A stretch of DNA of 39,659 nt from an uncultured Treponema sp. (GTDB taxonomy: Bacteria > Spirochaetota > Spirochaetia > Treponematales > Treponemataceae), in contig CAKZZK010000019.1 in assembly GCA_937885235.1 (NCBI GenBank), positions 1 to 39,659 of the forward strand, given 5' to 3'. The notes under the pieces are model-generated. The model had not been told where the DNA came from. It ran no database searches and was given only the letters and a program-made list of their open reading frames with translations. Of this stretch, positions 1-8,268 are shown piece after piece (position 1 is the first letter of the stretch; every line of letters starts with the position of its first letter). The position numbers were made by a program, and so were the translations under genes.

Positions 1-225
1 TATTACAAGGATTTACGCCACCATTTCCCGCCATTCGTGCTGTTTCTTTTCTATTATATGCCTTTTTTCATAAAAAATTTTGTGCAAAAGTTTTTCCGTT
101 TTATGCCGTATTCTATTATTAAGGGGAAGAGTTTACAGGCTTGCAGAAAGTCACCGCTGCGGTGTTTTTTTGCAATGCCCTTTGTCATCGCCTTCCCCAA
201 AGTTTTCATTTAAGGAAGGTATTTT

Positions 226-870
226 ATGCAAACCTATCGGTCGGTAGCCGTTTTCGGCTTTTCGCAGCACCAGCTCGTCGTCGCTTCTCCGCTCATCAGG
301 AAGTTATGGCAGGTACAGAAGCTCGTCCTCTGCGGGGACTTCATTTCGCTCAAGAAGAAGCTCGCGGGGGCGGACGTCCTCTTCTGCAACGGCTCCGTAA
401 GCGCCGCGGACCTTGAGCTCGCCCTTTCGCTCGCCGGGGAGCGGGGCATAAGGACTACGGCGTGCCTCTTCCTTTCGGATACCCCCCAGGCCTCACTCGA
501 CTGCGCAAGGAAGCACGGGGTAGACGTCATCCTTGCGGACCTAGAAGACGAGGAGGAGCTTCTGCGCTGTGCCGGGGCAGCTTCGCAGGGCAGGCACTTC
601 TGGTCGGAGGGCGCATTCAGAAAGCACGCGGAGGACGGCAGCGATGCGGCCGCCTGCTACGAGCTGCTTTCGGAAAGCGAGCGCAGCGTCTACGCGGGGC
701 TCCTGTCCGGCCTGAAGCACGACGACATCGCCTCTAAGCTGCACCTGCGCCGCAGCTCCGTTGACACCTACTGCTGCCGCATCTTCAAGAAATTCGGCGT
801 AAGCACCCTCGCCGCACTCTACCGCAAGGCGAACGAGGACTGCGACGATGCCGCGGAGGCTAAAGCGTAA
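226..870 (+). CDS. LuxR/NarL-type transcriptional regulator with degenerate receiver-like domain
   Basis: The protein has 214 residues. The C-terminal part (about 145-205) reads as a LuxR/GerE helix-turn-helix: a LLSESER start, then SGLKHDDIASKLHL and a recognition helix RRSSVDTYCCRIFKKFGV. The N-terminal 120 residues look like a receiver fold (alternating beta and alpha, with VLFCNG and GVDVILADL stretches) but lack the DD pair, the MP motif after the phospho-Asp and a clear Lys, so phosphorylation is doubtful. An AAGGAAGG ribosome-binding site at 212-219 supports the start. No kinase gene is adjacent; the neighbouring yesM/yesN pair is convergent and has its own regulator. It is probably an orphan DNA-binding regulator. 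The target is unknown. Confidence 0.75.
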   Translation: MQTYRSVAVFGFSQHQLVVASPLIRKLWQVQKLVLCGDFISLKKKLAGADVLFCNGSVSAADLELALSLAGERGIRTTACLFLSDTPQASLDCARKHGVDVILADLEDEEELLRCAGAASQGRHFWSEGAFRKHAEDGSDAAACYELLSESERSVYAGLLSGLKHDDIASKLHLRRSSVDTYCCRIFKKFGVSTLAALYRKANEDCDDAAEAKA

Positions 871-903
871 TTTACCTAAAATTATCTAAATCCTCACAAT
901 AAA

Positions 904-938
904 AATAGCCTTGAATGCATTATGCAGTCAAGGCTATT
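904..938. terminator. Hairpin, probable bidirectional terminator
   Basis: There is a perfect 11-bp stem (AATAGCCTTGA with TCAAGGCTATT) around a 13-nt loop, 33 bases after the stop of the LuxR-type gene. Read on the minus strand the stem is followed by TTTTTATTG; on the plus strand the T tract is only ATTTC. It could therefore terminate both the plus gene and minus transcripts coming through the repeat array from yesN. Confidence 0.6.
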
Positions 939-949
939 TCGGTGCGTAA

Positions 950-1111
950 TAAAGGCTTCTAGATTTCCTAGTAAAGGCTTCTAGGTTTCCTAGTAAAGGC
1001 TTCTAGGTTTCCTAATAAAGGCTTCTAGGTTTCCTAGTAAAGGCTTCTAGGTTTTCTAATAAAGGCTTCTACGTTTTCTAATTAAGGCTTCTACGTTTTC
1101 TAATAAAGGCT
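950..1111. repeat. Tandem array of seven 22-bp repeats plus an 8-bp partial
   Basis: Seven full units begin at 950, 972, 994, 1016, 1038, 1060 and 1082, and a partial unit starts at 1104. Units 2 and 4 are identical; the others differ at one to a few positions. Each unit is TAAAGGCTTCTA followed by a ten-base tail. In the best units it holds a small inverted repeat, CTAGG-TTT-CCTAG. Changes accumulate toward the right end, where units carry ACGTTTTCTAA and the inverted repeat is lost. The array lies between two convergent genes and, with the preceding hairpin, fills the gap 871-1192. No spacers are present, so it is not a CRISPR array. Confidence 0.9.
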
Positions 1112-1150
1112 GCGGCGAAAGGAGGGGAGGAGGACTCTTTCGCACCAAAA

Positions 1151-1172
1151 CAATTAAATGTAGATTAAATTG
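1151..1172 (-). terminator. AT-rich imperfect hairpin after yesN-like gene
   Basis: An imperfect CAATTAAAT/ATTAAATTG stem, followed by TTTTGG on the minus strand, lies 20 bases past the yesN-like stop codon. It is weak because the stem is nearly all A and T. Confidence 0.3.
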
Positions 1173-1192
1173 TTATTATTACGAAGAACTGC

Positions 1193-2650
1193 CTATGCCT
1201 CATGCTTTGCCGCCCACTCGCTTGGGGACATGCCTGTAGCGTTGCGGAATACCCGCATAAAATATTTCACGTCGGTGAAGCCTGCCTTCTGTGCAACTTC
1301 GTATACTTTGTAATAGCTCTTTTGCAAAAGACGCTTGGCTTCGGCAATGCGCAGGCGTTTTACATAGTCATTGAAGTTGATGCCGGTGTGCTCTTTAAAT
1401 TTTTCTGAAAACCAAGTGTAATTCACCGAGACGTGGTTTGCTACCATAGCCATGCTTATGTTCTCTGTAAAATGAGCCTGTATATACTCAAGCGCTTCCG
1501 CAATGTAGGGGGACTCATTGGTATTCTGTTTCAGAATTTCGCCTAAATAAATCAAAACATCCGTCACGCAGGAAATCCATGCGGAAAGACTTGCATGGGG
1601 AGCATAATCTTCAACCAGTATTGTCTTTGAGGGAAGGTAAATATCAGCCTTTATCAAAGAAGCATAGTGCACGAATAAATCGGAGATAAGTTTTCCGTGA
1701 ATAAAATAAAGCCTTTGGGCATTTGCATTTGCGGACGCTTCTTCAAAACTAAGAAGCTTTTTCACATTTCTCTGAATTTCCTGTGAAGAGGAAATATCCA
1801 GTGTAGAAGCAAGTTTTGCATACTGTTCTTCTATTTCGGTAAAATTGCTTAGCTCTTCTTCCTCGTCAAAAAAATACATACCGTTAACGCGCCTGGCAAG
1901 GGGCAGTCCCGTGTCCTTGTCAAAGAAACTCTGCAACAGCGCGGTAAGGGACTGCTTGCGAAGTGCCCTCAACTGGGAAAAGTTTGTTCCCTTCCCGCTC
2001 ACGCCGATGAGTACTTCATCTAAAAGCTTCTCATCATAAGCAACCGCTGTCCCGTTGTATGAATAGAGCAGGCCAATATAATCGCGTTTTTCTTCTATAA
2101 TATAATACTTGTGTTTTTCCAAGACGGCAACGACCGCATTCCTGCAATTCGCCCCGTATACGGAGACGTAATATGCCCCCTGCGCAAAATCAAAGGCTAT
2201 CTCTTCCTGCTTTATGGAATGCACTCCTTCTTCCATAATGACTTTCAGCAATTCTTCCGTATGCTTCTTTTCTGTCTTTGTAAAATTCCCTATTGCCTGA
2301 TTGATTGCGGCAATCAGTTCTTTTTTGTCAACCGGCTTCAGGATATAGGTCAAGGCACCGTTCTGAATGGCGGCCTTTGCAAAGCTGAAATCATCAAATC
2401 CGCTCAGCACTATTATCTGCGGCTTGCATGGCATATTTCCAAGCTGGTTCATCAGCTCTATGCCGTCCATTATGGGCATTTTTATATCCGTTATCAGCAG
2501 AGACGGTTCTTCTTTCTTTACAATTTCCAAAGCATCTTTGCCATTCTTCGCTTCAAAAATCTTCATGGGGACGGAAAAATTGTCCCGTATGGTCTTTATA
2601 AGTCCGGCGCGGATCAGTTTTTCGTCATCAACAATCAAAACACGAATCAT
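1193..2650 (-). CDS. AraC-family response regulator (YesN-like)
   Basis: The 485-residue protein starts with a receiver domain (about 1-120). VDDE carries the acidic pair, D55 in LLITDIKMP is the likely phosphoacceptor, and K104 is in ILKPVDKKEL. The middle 250 residues are not recognisable by eye. The C-terminal 100 residues form an AraC double helix-turn-helix ending in the signature GFTDVKYFMRVFRNATGMSP. The start codon lies inside the end of the sensor-kinase gene (23-bp overlap), so the two are translationally coupled. By family precedent, YesN-type regulators activate adjacent sugar ABC-transporter genes. Here the target is probably the neighbouring solute-binding protein/permease operon and perhaps the GH30 gene. 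Confidence 0.88.
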   Translation of the reverse strand: MIRVLIVDDEKLIRAGLIKTIRDNFSVPMKIFEAKNGKDALEIVKKEEPSLLITDIKMPIMDGIELMNQLGNMPCKPQIIVLSGFDDFSFAKAAIQNGALTYILKPVDKKELIAAINQAIGNFTKTEKKHTEELLKVIMEEGVHSIKQEEIAFDFAQGAYYVSVYGANCRNAVVAVLEKHKYYIIEEKRDYIGLLYSYNGTAVAYDEKLLDEVLIGVSGKGTNFSQLRALRKQSLTALLQSFFDKDTGLPLARRVNGMYFFDEEEELSNFTEIEEQYAKLASTLDISSSQEIQRNVKKLLSFEEASANANAQRLYFIHGKLISDLFVHYASLIKADIYLPSKTILVEDYAPHASLSAWISCVTDVLIYLGEILKQNTNESPYIAEALEYIQAHFTENISMAMVANHVSVNYTWFSEKFKEHTGINFNDYVKRLRIAEAKRLLQKSYYKVYEVAQKAGFTDVKYFMRVFRNATGMSPSEWAAKHEA

Positions 2651-4430
2651 CTCTTTCTATCTCCCGCTTTATAGGAATTTTTATGCAGGTTCCCTGCCCT
2701 TCTTTTGATTCAATCTGTATTCTGAAATTCTTGCCGTACAGAATTACAAGACGCTGCTGGATGTTTTTTAAGCCGATGCTTCCCGTGTTGTCCTTCTCAT
2801 AAGCATCAAGCGAAAGGTAGTCCTGTATTTCCGCAAGTTTTTCTTTGGGAATACCGCCCCCAAAATCCTGCACGCAGAGGAAGAGCCTTTCCTTGTTCTG
2901 GGGATCTAGCTGCGAAAACACCCTTATGGCGGCATCCTTGCCCAAGGGCTCAATGCCGTGGGAAAAAGAATTTTCCACCAATGGCTGTAAAATCATTTTG
3001 GGAATCAGAATGCTGCCGTACTCCTCTGGAATTTCCGTCTGCAGGGAGATAACATAATCATTCCGCAGGTTCAAAAGATAGATGTACGAACGGATGTATT
3101 CTATTTCCTGAGAGAGGTGCACGATGTGGATTTTCCAGCGCAGAGAATAGTGCATAAGCTTTCCCAGTACGGTCAGGCTTTCGGCGATATCGTCCTCATT
3201 TGCGATTACCGCCTGCATCTTTATGGTTTCCAGAATATTGTAGAGAAAGTGCGCGTTTATCTGGTTCTGCATTGCCTTCATCTCTGTCTCGGCTATCAAA
3301 TGCTCTTCCTGCTTTATGAGTTCAATCTGAGTACCAAGCTGCGCCGCCATCCTGTTAAAGGAATGCAGGGCTTCCCCCAGCTCATCTTTTGCGTTTTCTT
3401 CAAGGCGCGTATTATAATCGCCGCCCTGCACTTTTTTCATTCCAGCAATCAGGGCATAGACGCCGGAGAGCAATTTTGCAGAGGTAAGTCTGATTATGAA
3501 AAACAGAATGATGACGGTGGCAAGAATTGCAAAAAGGACGAAAGATTCCAGCAGATATATCTGGCTGCGGATTGCATCGAAAGATGCCGTGTGGACGATG
3601 GCAAGCTCCATATCCGGTACAAGATGCCATGCGGCATAGCTTTTCTTAAAGCCGTTTTTTAAAACAAACAAACCTCTTTGTGCAACAAAGTTTTCACTTA
3701 GTTCCTTCTGTATGGCAGCTATTTCAGCCGATGAAAGTGTTTTGTTGCGCTGTATGACTTTTTCATTTACAATGGGGATAAGCTCATATCCGCCTTCATC
3801 GCCAGAACGCCTCAGCGAATAGATGTAGTCGTTCAGGAATGCCGCCTTGCCTTCATACAGGAAGGGAAAGAAATCTTCCATCTTCATCGTGACTTGCAGG
3901 TAGCCCACAGAAAGATTGTAGTACTTCAAGCTCCTCGTGCTGCACACAGAGAGCTCGGAAAGGTGCGTCATATTTCCTATGTAGTTTGCTTCGTAGTTGC
4001 ACTCCCACTTTTTGAGCGAATAGAGGTCAGTCCGGTCACTGCTCATGATGATTGGCCAGCGTTCCTGTATGAGCGGATTGTTTGCAAAAACACGAAGGCC
4101 GTAAATATCGGGAAGGACCGAAAGCGTCCGCTCTATTTCATCGGTTTCCGCTATAAGCGTCTGAATGCGTTCTTCTTCGCTGAGGCCCTCTGGCACGCGG
4201 AGAAAGTGCATAAGTTCATAGTTTCCGCCTATCATCTGTTCTATTGAATCAAAGACAGCAAGGTTTCGCCTGATTTGCAAGGCGTTTGCCTCAGCCGCCA
4301 GCAGGCAGTCATTTTTTAGCTGGGCATAATTTCTCCGCTTTACGCCGGAGAAAATAAAAATCAGCAGCACGATAAGGGGGATTGTGACGATGAAGGTGTA
4401 GACAAGCACTATCCGCTTGGAAAACGTCAT
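2628..4430 (-). CDS. Sensor histidine kinase (YesM-like, HPK7 family)
   Basis: The protein has about 600 residues. There is an N-terminal membrane helix (VYTFIVTIPLIVLLIFIF), an extracytoplasmic sensor region of about 260 residues, a second helix (FVLFAILATVIILFFIIRL), a HAMP linker, and a His_kinase domain with QINAHFLYN, in which H is the phospho-acceptor. A HATPase domain follows (LVENSFSHGIEP as N box, DFGGGIP as G box). I chose ATG 4430 over 4445: AGGA lies 7 bases upstream, and a TATAAT at 4449-4454 would place the transcript start after the 4445 codon. It overlaps the downstream regulator. It probably senses an external oligosaccharide or the loaded binding protein. Confidence 0.88.
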   Translation of the reverse strand: MTFSKRIVLVYTFIVTIPLIVLLIFIFSGVKRRNYAQLKNDCLLAAEANALQIRRNLAVFDSIEQMIGGNYELMHFLRVPEGLSEEERIQTLIAETDEIERTLSVLPDIYGLRVFANNPLIQERWPIIMSSDRTDLYSLKKWECNYEANYIGNMTHLSELSVCSTRSLKYYNLSVGYLQVTMKMEDFFPFLYEGKAAFLNDYIYSLRRSGDEGGYELIPIVNEKVIQRNKTLSSAEIAAIQKELSENFVAQRGLFVLKNGFKKSYAAWHLVPDMELAIVHTASFDAIRSQIYLLESFVLFAILATVIILFFIIRLTSAKLLSGVYALIAGMKKVQGGDYNTRLEENAKDELGEALHSFNRMAAQLGTQIELIKQEEHLIAETEMKAMQNQINAHFLYNILETIKMQAVIANEDDIAESLTVLGKLMHYSLRWKIHIVHLSQEIEYIRSYIYLLNLRNDYVISLQTEIPEEYGSILIPKMILQPLVENSFSHGIEPLGKDAAIRVFSQLDPQNKERLFLCVQDFGGGIPKEKLAEIQDYLSLDAYEKDNTGSIGLKNIQQRLVILYGKNFRIQIESKEGQGTCIKIPIKREIERDDSCFDC

Positions 4431-4448
4431 ATTTTTTCCTGCCATGCC

Positions 4449-4454
4449 ATTATA
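4449..4454 (-). promoter_or_regulatory. TATAAT -10 box for the yesM-yesN pair
   Basis: A perfect TATAAT on the minus strand lies 18 bases before the preferred kinase start. No good -35 is seen at 17 bases. It sits between the terminator of the transporter operon and the kinase gene, where a separate promoter is needed. Confidence 0.45.
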
Positions 4455-4469
4455 CTAGTATAAATCGCC

Positions 4470-4514
4470 AAAAAAGAAAAGCCATCGCCGATTGCAGCAA
4501 AAATCAGCGATGGC
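4470..4514 (-). terminator. Strong intrinsic terminator after the solute-binding protein gene
   Basis: On the minus strand an arm GCCATCGCTGATT pairs with AATCGGCGATGGC (one mismatch), then TTTTCTTTTTT follows directly. It lies 10 bases beyond the solute-binding protein stop and separates the transporter operon from the two-component genes. Confidence 0.88.
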
Positions 4515-4523
4515 AGGAGGAAT

Positions 4524-6164
4524 TTATTGCATACCAAGCTTTTTCTTGTTGGCATTCATCAGTGCTGTCTGGGCAGCAATAACCTTGTCAATGCCCTTGT
4601 CCTTCTTGTACTGGTTGAATTCTGCGACAAGCCTATCAAACTCCGCTTCCGAAGGTGCGCGGATAAGCTGGGGAAGCACTTTGCCCCACCTTCGCTGTAT
4701 GTCTTCATAAATCAGCTGTTCGTCAGAACCAACCGGCAAAGTAAGCCCGTCATAGGCGGCATAGGAGCGAACATACGGACGAGTCCAAAGCTGCGGCTGT
4801 TCCAATGACGGCGCATATTCAATACCCCACTGCGCCTGCCATGCGGTATCCATAAGCATCCAGTATGTATATTGAACGCCGATGTCCGTCTCCTGCTTGT
4901 TCTTTTCATTCTTGTCAAGGGCTGCAACTTCCGGCGTCAGGTGGGGAAGCCCGTCGCTTCCGATGGTGTATGTTTCTCCCTTGATGCCGAAGTTCAAATC
5001 CATTTGCCCTTCCTCGCTGATAAGGTAGGTCAGGAACTGGATTGCGCGCGCTTTGTCCTTGCAGTTCTTGGAAATCAAGGTAATTGTCCACCCTGCAATT
5101 CCGCCACCGGCAAGAACGGGGGCTTCTCCCTTTGAGTTTCGGGGGCCAGACACCGCAATATAGATTGATTCAGGATCACGGGCATAGAGGGCGTTCTGAG
5201 GCGCCTGCATATCCCAGTTCTGGTACAGCATACAGAAATACCGTCCCTGCGCGGCTTTCTCTTCTATCTGGCTTCTCTTGTCCACAAATACATCGGTGGC
5301 GAACAAGCCCTCTTCATTTGCCTGGCGGAACACCTTGAGCCAGCGGGTATACTCCTCTTCTTCCGTGTTTCCAAGATCAAAGTTTACAAACTTTCCGTCC
5401 TTTTCTGGAGGAAGCGCCAGAAAGTGCCCAAGGTAGCCTTGCAGCTGCGTACAGCCGACATCGGTAAACTCATTCGTGCCAAAGGGAATAAGGGGTTGCC
5501 CGTTTACGCTTGGAAAGCGTTCCTTTGCGGCTCGAAGCGCGTTTAAAAAGCCTTCCGGTGTTGTCATATCCGGTCTGCCCAAGGCTTCGTACATATCCTT
5601 GCGGACAAGGAAGGTCTCGTTTGAAGTGAGCTTTCCCCGATACTTTTCATAATCCTTTGCGGTATAAGAAGCATTCGGATAGCCGTAAACGTGCCCGTCA
5701 TCACGGGTATACCAGCCAAGCTTGTCGGAATCAGCAATCTTGAAGAAATAGGGGTCGTATTTTTCCGCAAGCACATCAAGCGGCTCAACAAGGCCTGCTT
5801 CAATCATCATGGGAACCTGCGCTTCATACCAACCGAGCGTGATTAAGTCAGGAAGGGCGTCTCCTGCAATCATGGCATTCAGTTTTTCTGCCTCGTTTCC
5901 CGCAGGCACGATGAAATTTATATCTACGCCTGTTTTTTCTGTGACATACTTGGAAACCTTTGAGTCTCCCCAGTGCCGTGCGAACCAGCTGAAATTGATA
6001 TACCAGTCAAATTTGATTGCCTTGCCTGCGTTTTCTCTCCAGCCGGGCGCATCGGCAGAGACGCTTCCGCTTGAAGCAGTTGATTTTTCGTTTTTGCCGC
6101 AGCCCAGCAACGCTACTGCGGCAACCATAGCAAGTCCTGCTACTGCAAATTTGATTCTCTTCAT
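4524..6164 (-). CDS. Extracellular solute-binding lipoprotein, LplA-like sugar ABC transporter
   Basis: The protein has 546 residues from ATG 6164, which has GGAGG 7 bases upstream; an in-frame ATG 12 bases earlier lacks such a site. A lipoprotein signal peptide ends in the lipobox ALLGC (Cys22). The mature protein is a large periplasmic-binding fold (for example WGDSKVSKYVTEKTGVDINF and GDALPDLITLGWYEAQVPM), typical of the 500-550 residue LplA/YtcQ class that binds oligosaccharides such as aldouronates or other glycans. It is the last gene of a three-gene operon after two permeases. No ATPase gene is nearby, which is usual for this class because a shared MsmX-like ATPase often serves it. The substrate is not readable from sequence. 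Confidence 0.88.
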   Translation of the reverse strand: MKRIKFAVAGLAMVAAVALLGCGKNEKSTASSGSVSADAPGWRENAGKAIKFDWYINFSWFARHWGDSKVSKYVTEKTGVDINFIVPAGNEAEKLNAMIAGDALPDLITLGWYEAQVPMMIEAGLVEPLDVLAEKYDPYFFKIADSDKLGWYTRDDGHVYGYPNASYTAKDYEKYRGKLTSNETFLVRKDMYEALGRPDMTTPEGFLNALRAAKERFPSVNGQPLIPFGTNEFTDVGCTQLQGYLGHFLALPPEKDGKFVNFDLGNTEEEEYTRWLKVFRQANEEGLFATDVFVDKRSQIEEKAAQGRYFCMLYQNWDMQAPQNALYARDPESIYIAVSGPRNSKGEAPVLAGGGIAGWTITLISKNCKDKARAIQFLTYLISEEGQMDLNFGIKGETYTIGSDGLPHLTPEVAALDKNEKNKQETDIGVQYTYWMLMDTAWQAQWGIEYAPSLEQPQLWTRPYVRSYAAYDGLTLPVGSDEQLIYEDIQRRWGKVLPQLIRAPSEAEFDRLVAEFNQYKKDKGIDKVIAAQTALMNANKKKLGMQ

Positions 6165-6221
6165 ATATACCTCCAAATATGGATGAATTGAGTGTTTTAT
6201 GCAAGCCCGTAGCGGGCTTCT

Positions 6222-7124
6222 TCAGCCTTTTATTGAACCGACCAGCATTCCCTTTACAAAGTATTTTTGCAGGAAGGGATACACGCACATAATCGGGAAC
6301 GTCGTCACGACCATTGTCGCAAGCCGTACCGACTGGCTGCTTACCTGCTGCGCGGTAACTCCCGTCGGCATTGAAACCACGGCCTTTGATGCAGATGCGC
6401 TCGCAACAATCCTGTACAGATAGGTCTGGATGGGCTGTAGTTCCGATTTATTTATATACATAACGCCTGAAAAATAATCATTCCAATGGCCGACTCCGTT
6501 AAAGAGCGCTATTGTTGCAATAACCGGCATTGAAAGCGGAATGACAATCCGCGTAAAGATGACGAGGTCATTTGCGCCGTCAAGCTTTGCGGATTCTTCC
6601 AGCCCGGCAGGCAGCTCGCGGAAAAAGGACATAAAGATTATCATATTCCAAAAGCTGAACAGTCCGGGTATGATGTACACCAAGAAATTGTCATACAGTC
6701 CGAGGTTCTTAAGCGTGATGAAGTACGGAATCAATCCGCCGCCAAAGAACATGGTGATTGTTCCCATGATGGTATACAGCCTGTTTCCCATGATGTGCTT
6801 TTTGCTAAAGGCATAGCCCACCATTGCGGTGAAAAACACGCTCGTCACCGTTCCTATGACGGTTCTGAGAATCGTAATCACAAATGCCTGAATTATAGTC
6901 TTGTCTTGAAAAACCGTCTTGTAGCTTTCCAAGCTGAACTTGCGCGGCAGCCAGTAAATGCCTCCCCGTATGGCATCGCTTGAATCATTGAGTGAAATCA
7001 CTATGGTGTACCAGACGGGATACAGCGCCAAAAAGCACACCAAAATCATCAGCGCGTTTATGACAATATCACCATGAGTGGGACCTGACAGCGATGCAAA
7101 GCGCTTTCTTTCTGTATGAGACAT
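6222..7124 (-). CDS. ABC sugar transporter permease, LplC/YtcP type
   Basis: The protein has 300 residues with six predicted membrane segments (the first, INALMILVCFLALYPVWYTI, follows a short cytoplasmic tail). The ABC-permease EAA loop is ESAKLDGANDLVIFTRIVIP at about 195-215. It ends GMLVGSIKG, the usual LplC-class ending. GGAGGTAGCT precedes the ATG. It forms the inner-membrane channel with the LplB-type partner encoded 9 bases upstream. The solute-binding protein gene follows 57 bases downstream. Confidence 0.9.
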   Translation of the reverse strand: MSHTERKRFASLSGPTHGDIVINALMILVCFLALYPVWYTIVISLNDSSDAIRGGIYWLPRKFSLESYKTVFQDKTIIQAFVITILRTVIGTVTSVFFTAMVGYAFSKKHIMGNRLYTIMGTITMFFGGGLIPYFITLKNLGLYDNFLVYIIPGLFSFWNMIIFMSFFRELPAGLEESAKLDGANDLVIFTRIVIPLSMPVIATIALFNGVGHWNDYFSGVMYINKSELQPIQTYLYRIVASASASKAVVSMPTGVTAQQVSSQSVRLATMVVTTFPIMCVYPFLQKYFVKGMLVGSIKG

Positions 7125-7133
7125 AGCTACCTC

Positions 7134-8096
7134 CTAGAGCAATGACGTATCATTTAACTTTTTAGTGACCTGATTTGCACCAAACAGGAGAATGAATGCA
7201 ATCACCGATTTAAACAAGCCTATTGCAGAGGCATAGGAATATCTCATTCCGCGCATGGCAGACTGGTAAACATAGATGTCAATCACGTTGCTCCGGGAGG
7301 CATTGAGCGGATTGTGCAAAACAAAAATCTGGTCAAAGTTTGAATTGAGCAGTCCGCCGACGGCAAGGATAAACAGGATTGTAATGGTCGGCGCGATTGA
7401 CGGCAGGGTGATTGTCCAAATCTGCTTCCATCTGCTTGCCCCGTCAACCTTTGCCGCTTCGTACATTTCCTGATCGATGCCGGAAATTGCCGCAAGATAA
7501 ATGATTGCATTCCACCCCACTTCCTTCCATAGATCCGAAATGATGACGATCGGCCAGAAGTATTTTGGATAGGCAAGGAAGGAAACTCCTTCTTTCATTA
7601 TGCCCATTCCAATCAAAATCTCGTTAAACAGACCGGACTCGCCTAACCAGGTGGTAAGGATGCCGCCGAGCACAACCCAGGAAAGGAAATGCGGCATATA
7701 GGTAATCGTCTGTATCCATTTTTTAAACTGCGCGTTGCGGACTTCGTTCAACAGCAGCGCGAATATAATGGGAATAGGAAAATTGATTAAGAGCTTCAAA
7801 AGGCTTATTCCCAACGTGTTGCCCATAATGGTCAGGAAATCTTCATCGTGAAAGAAAGTGAGGAAGTGCTGAAAGCCGAAATGGTCTGCCCATGGGCTTG
7901 TCCAGAACTTCTTGCTGAAGAGCGGCGTTGTAATAAAGAAATTCTTTTTAAATCCAATCAATATGCCATACATCGGAATATAATTGAAAATAAGCATCCA
8001 CACTACACCGCAGAGCGCCATGAACTGCAAATACTTTTCTTCGCGCAGTCTGACGAGGAATGATTTCCTGCCTGCCCGTACCTCTTTCTTTTTCAT
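7134..8096 (-). CDS. ABC sugar transporter permease, LplB/YtePQ type
   Basis: The protein has 320 residues. A basic N-terminus is followed by YLQFMALCGVVWMLIFNYIP and IPMYGILIGFKKNF, characteristic of LplB-type permeases, and further membrane helices. The EAA loop YEAAKVDGASRWKQIWTITL interacts with the ATPase. It is the first gene of the operon, with an AGGAGG site at 8107-8112 and a likely promoter in the divergent gap with the GH30 gene. The partner permease starts 9 bases after its stop. Confidence 0.9.
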   Translation of the reverse strand: MKKKEVRAGRKSFLVRLREEKYLQFMALCGVVWMLIFNYIPMYGILIGFKKNFFITTPLFSKKFWTSPWADHFGFQHFLTFFHDEDFLTIMGNTLGISLLKLLINFPIPIIFALLLNEVRNAQFKKWIQTITYMPHFLSWVVLGGILTTWLGESGLFNEILIGMGIMKEGVSFLAYPKYFWPIVIISDLWKEVGWNAIIYLAAISGIDQEMYEAAKVDGASRWKQIWTITLPSIAPTITILFILAVGGLLNSNFDQIFVLHNPLNASRSNVIDIYVYQSAMRGMRYSYASAIGLFKSVIAFILLFGANQVTKKLNDTSLL

Positions 8097-8133
8097 CTCT
8101 ACAGATACCTCCTGTTCCTGTTTATCTGTTTAG

Positions 8134-8153
8134 AGTATATGCCCGCTGACGGG
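8134..8153 (-). promoter_or_regulatory. -10 box and small palindrome upstream of the transporter operon
   Basis: On the minus strand a TATACT lies at 8134-8139, upstream of the LplB-type gene. Just behind it in the spacer is CCCGCTGACGGG (8142-8153), a 4-bp-arm inverted repeat that could be an operator. No convincing -35 is seen, which fits an activator-dependent (YesN-type) promoter, but this is inference. Confidence 0.35.
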
Positions 8154-8215
8154 ATAATGCTAGTTTGAAGATTTTCAGAAAGGTGGATTTTTTTCGGTTT
8201 TACAGGAAGCATCTA

Positions 8216-8244
8216 TTGATTTCCAAAATCGCTTGCAGTAATGT
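8216..8244 (+). promoter_or_regulatory. Putative GH30 promoter
   Basis: TTGATT (8216-8221), a 17-base spacer and TAATGT (8239-8244). The -10 is weak. A start site near 8251 would exclude the ATG at 8245 and fits the GGAGGA ribosome-binding site at 8255-8260. Confidence 0.4.
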
Positions 8245-8268
8245 ATGGCTATATGGAGGAAACAGGCA

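Noticed and set aside
950..1111. CRISPR array
   Set aside because: The units are directly adjacent without unique spacers, and no cas gene is in the window.
8245..8268. Upstream ATG of the GH30 gene
   Set aside because: The ribosome-binding site lies after it, and the likely promoter places it before the transcript start.
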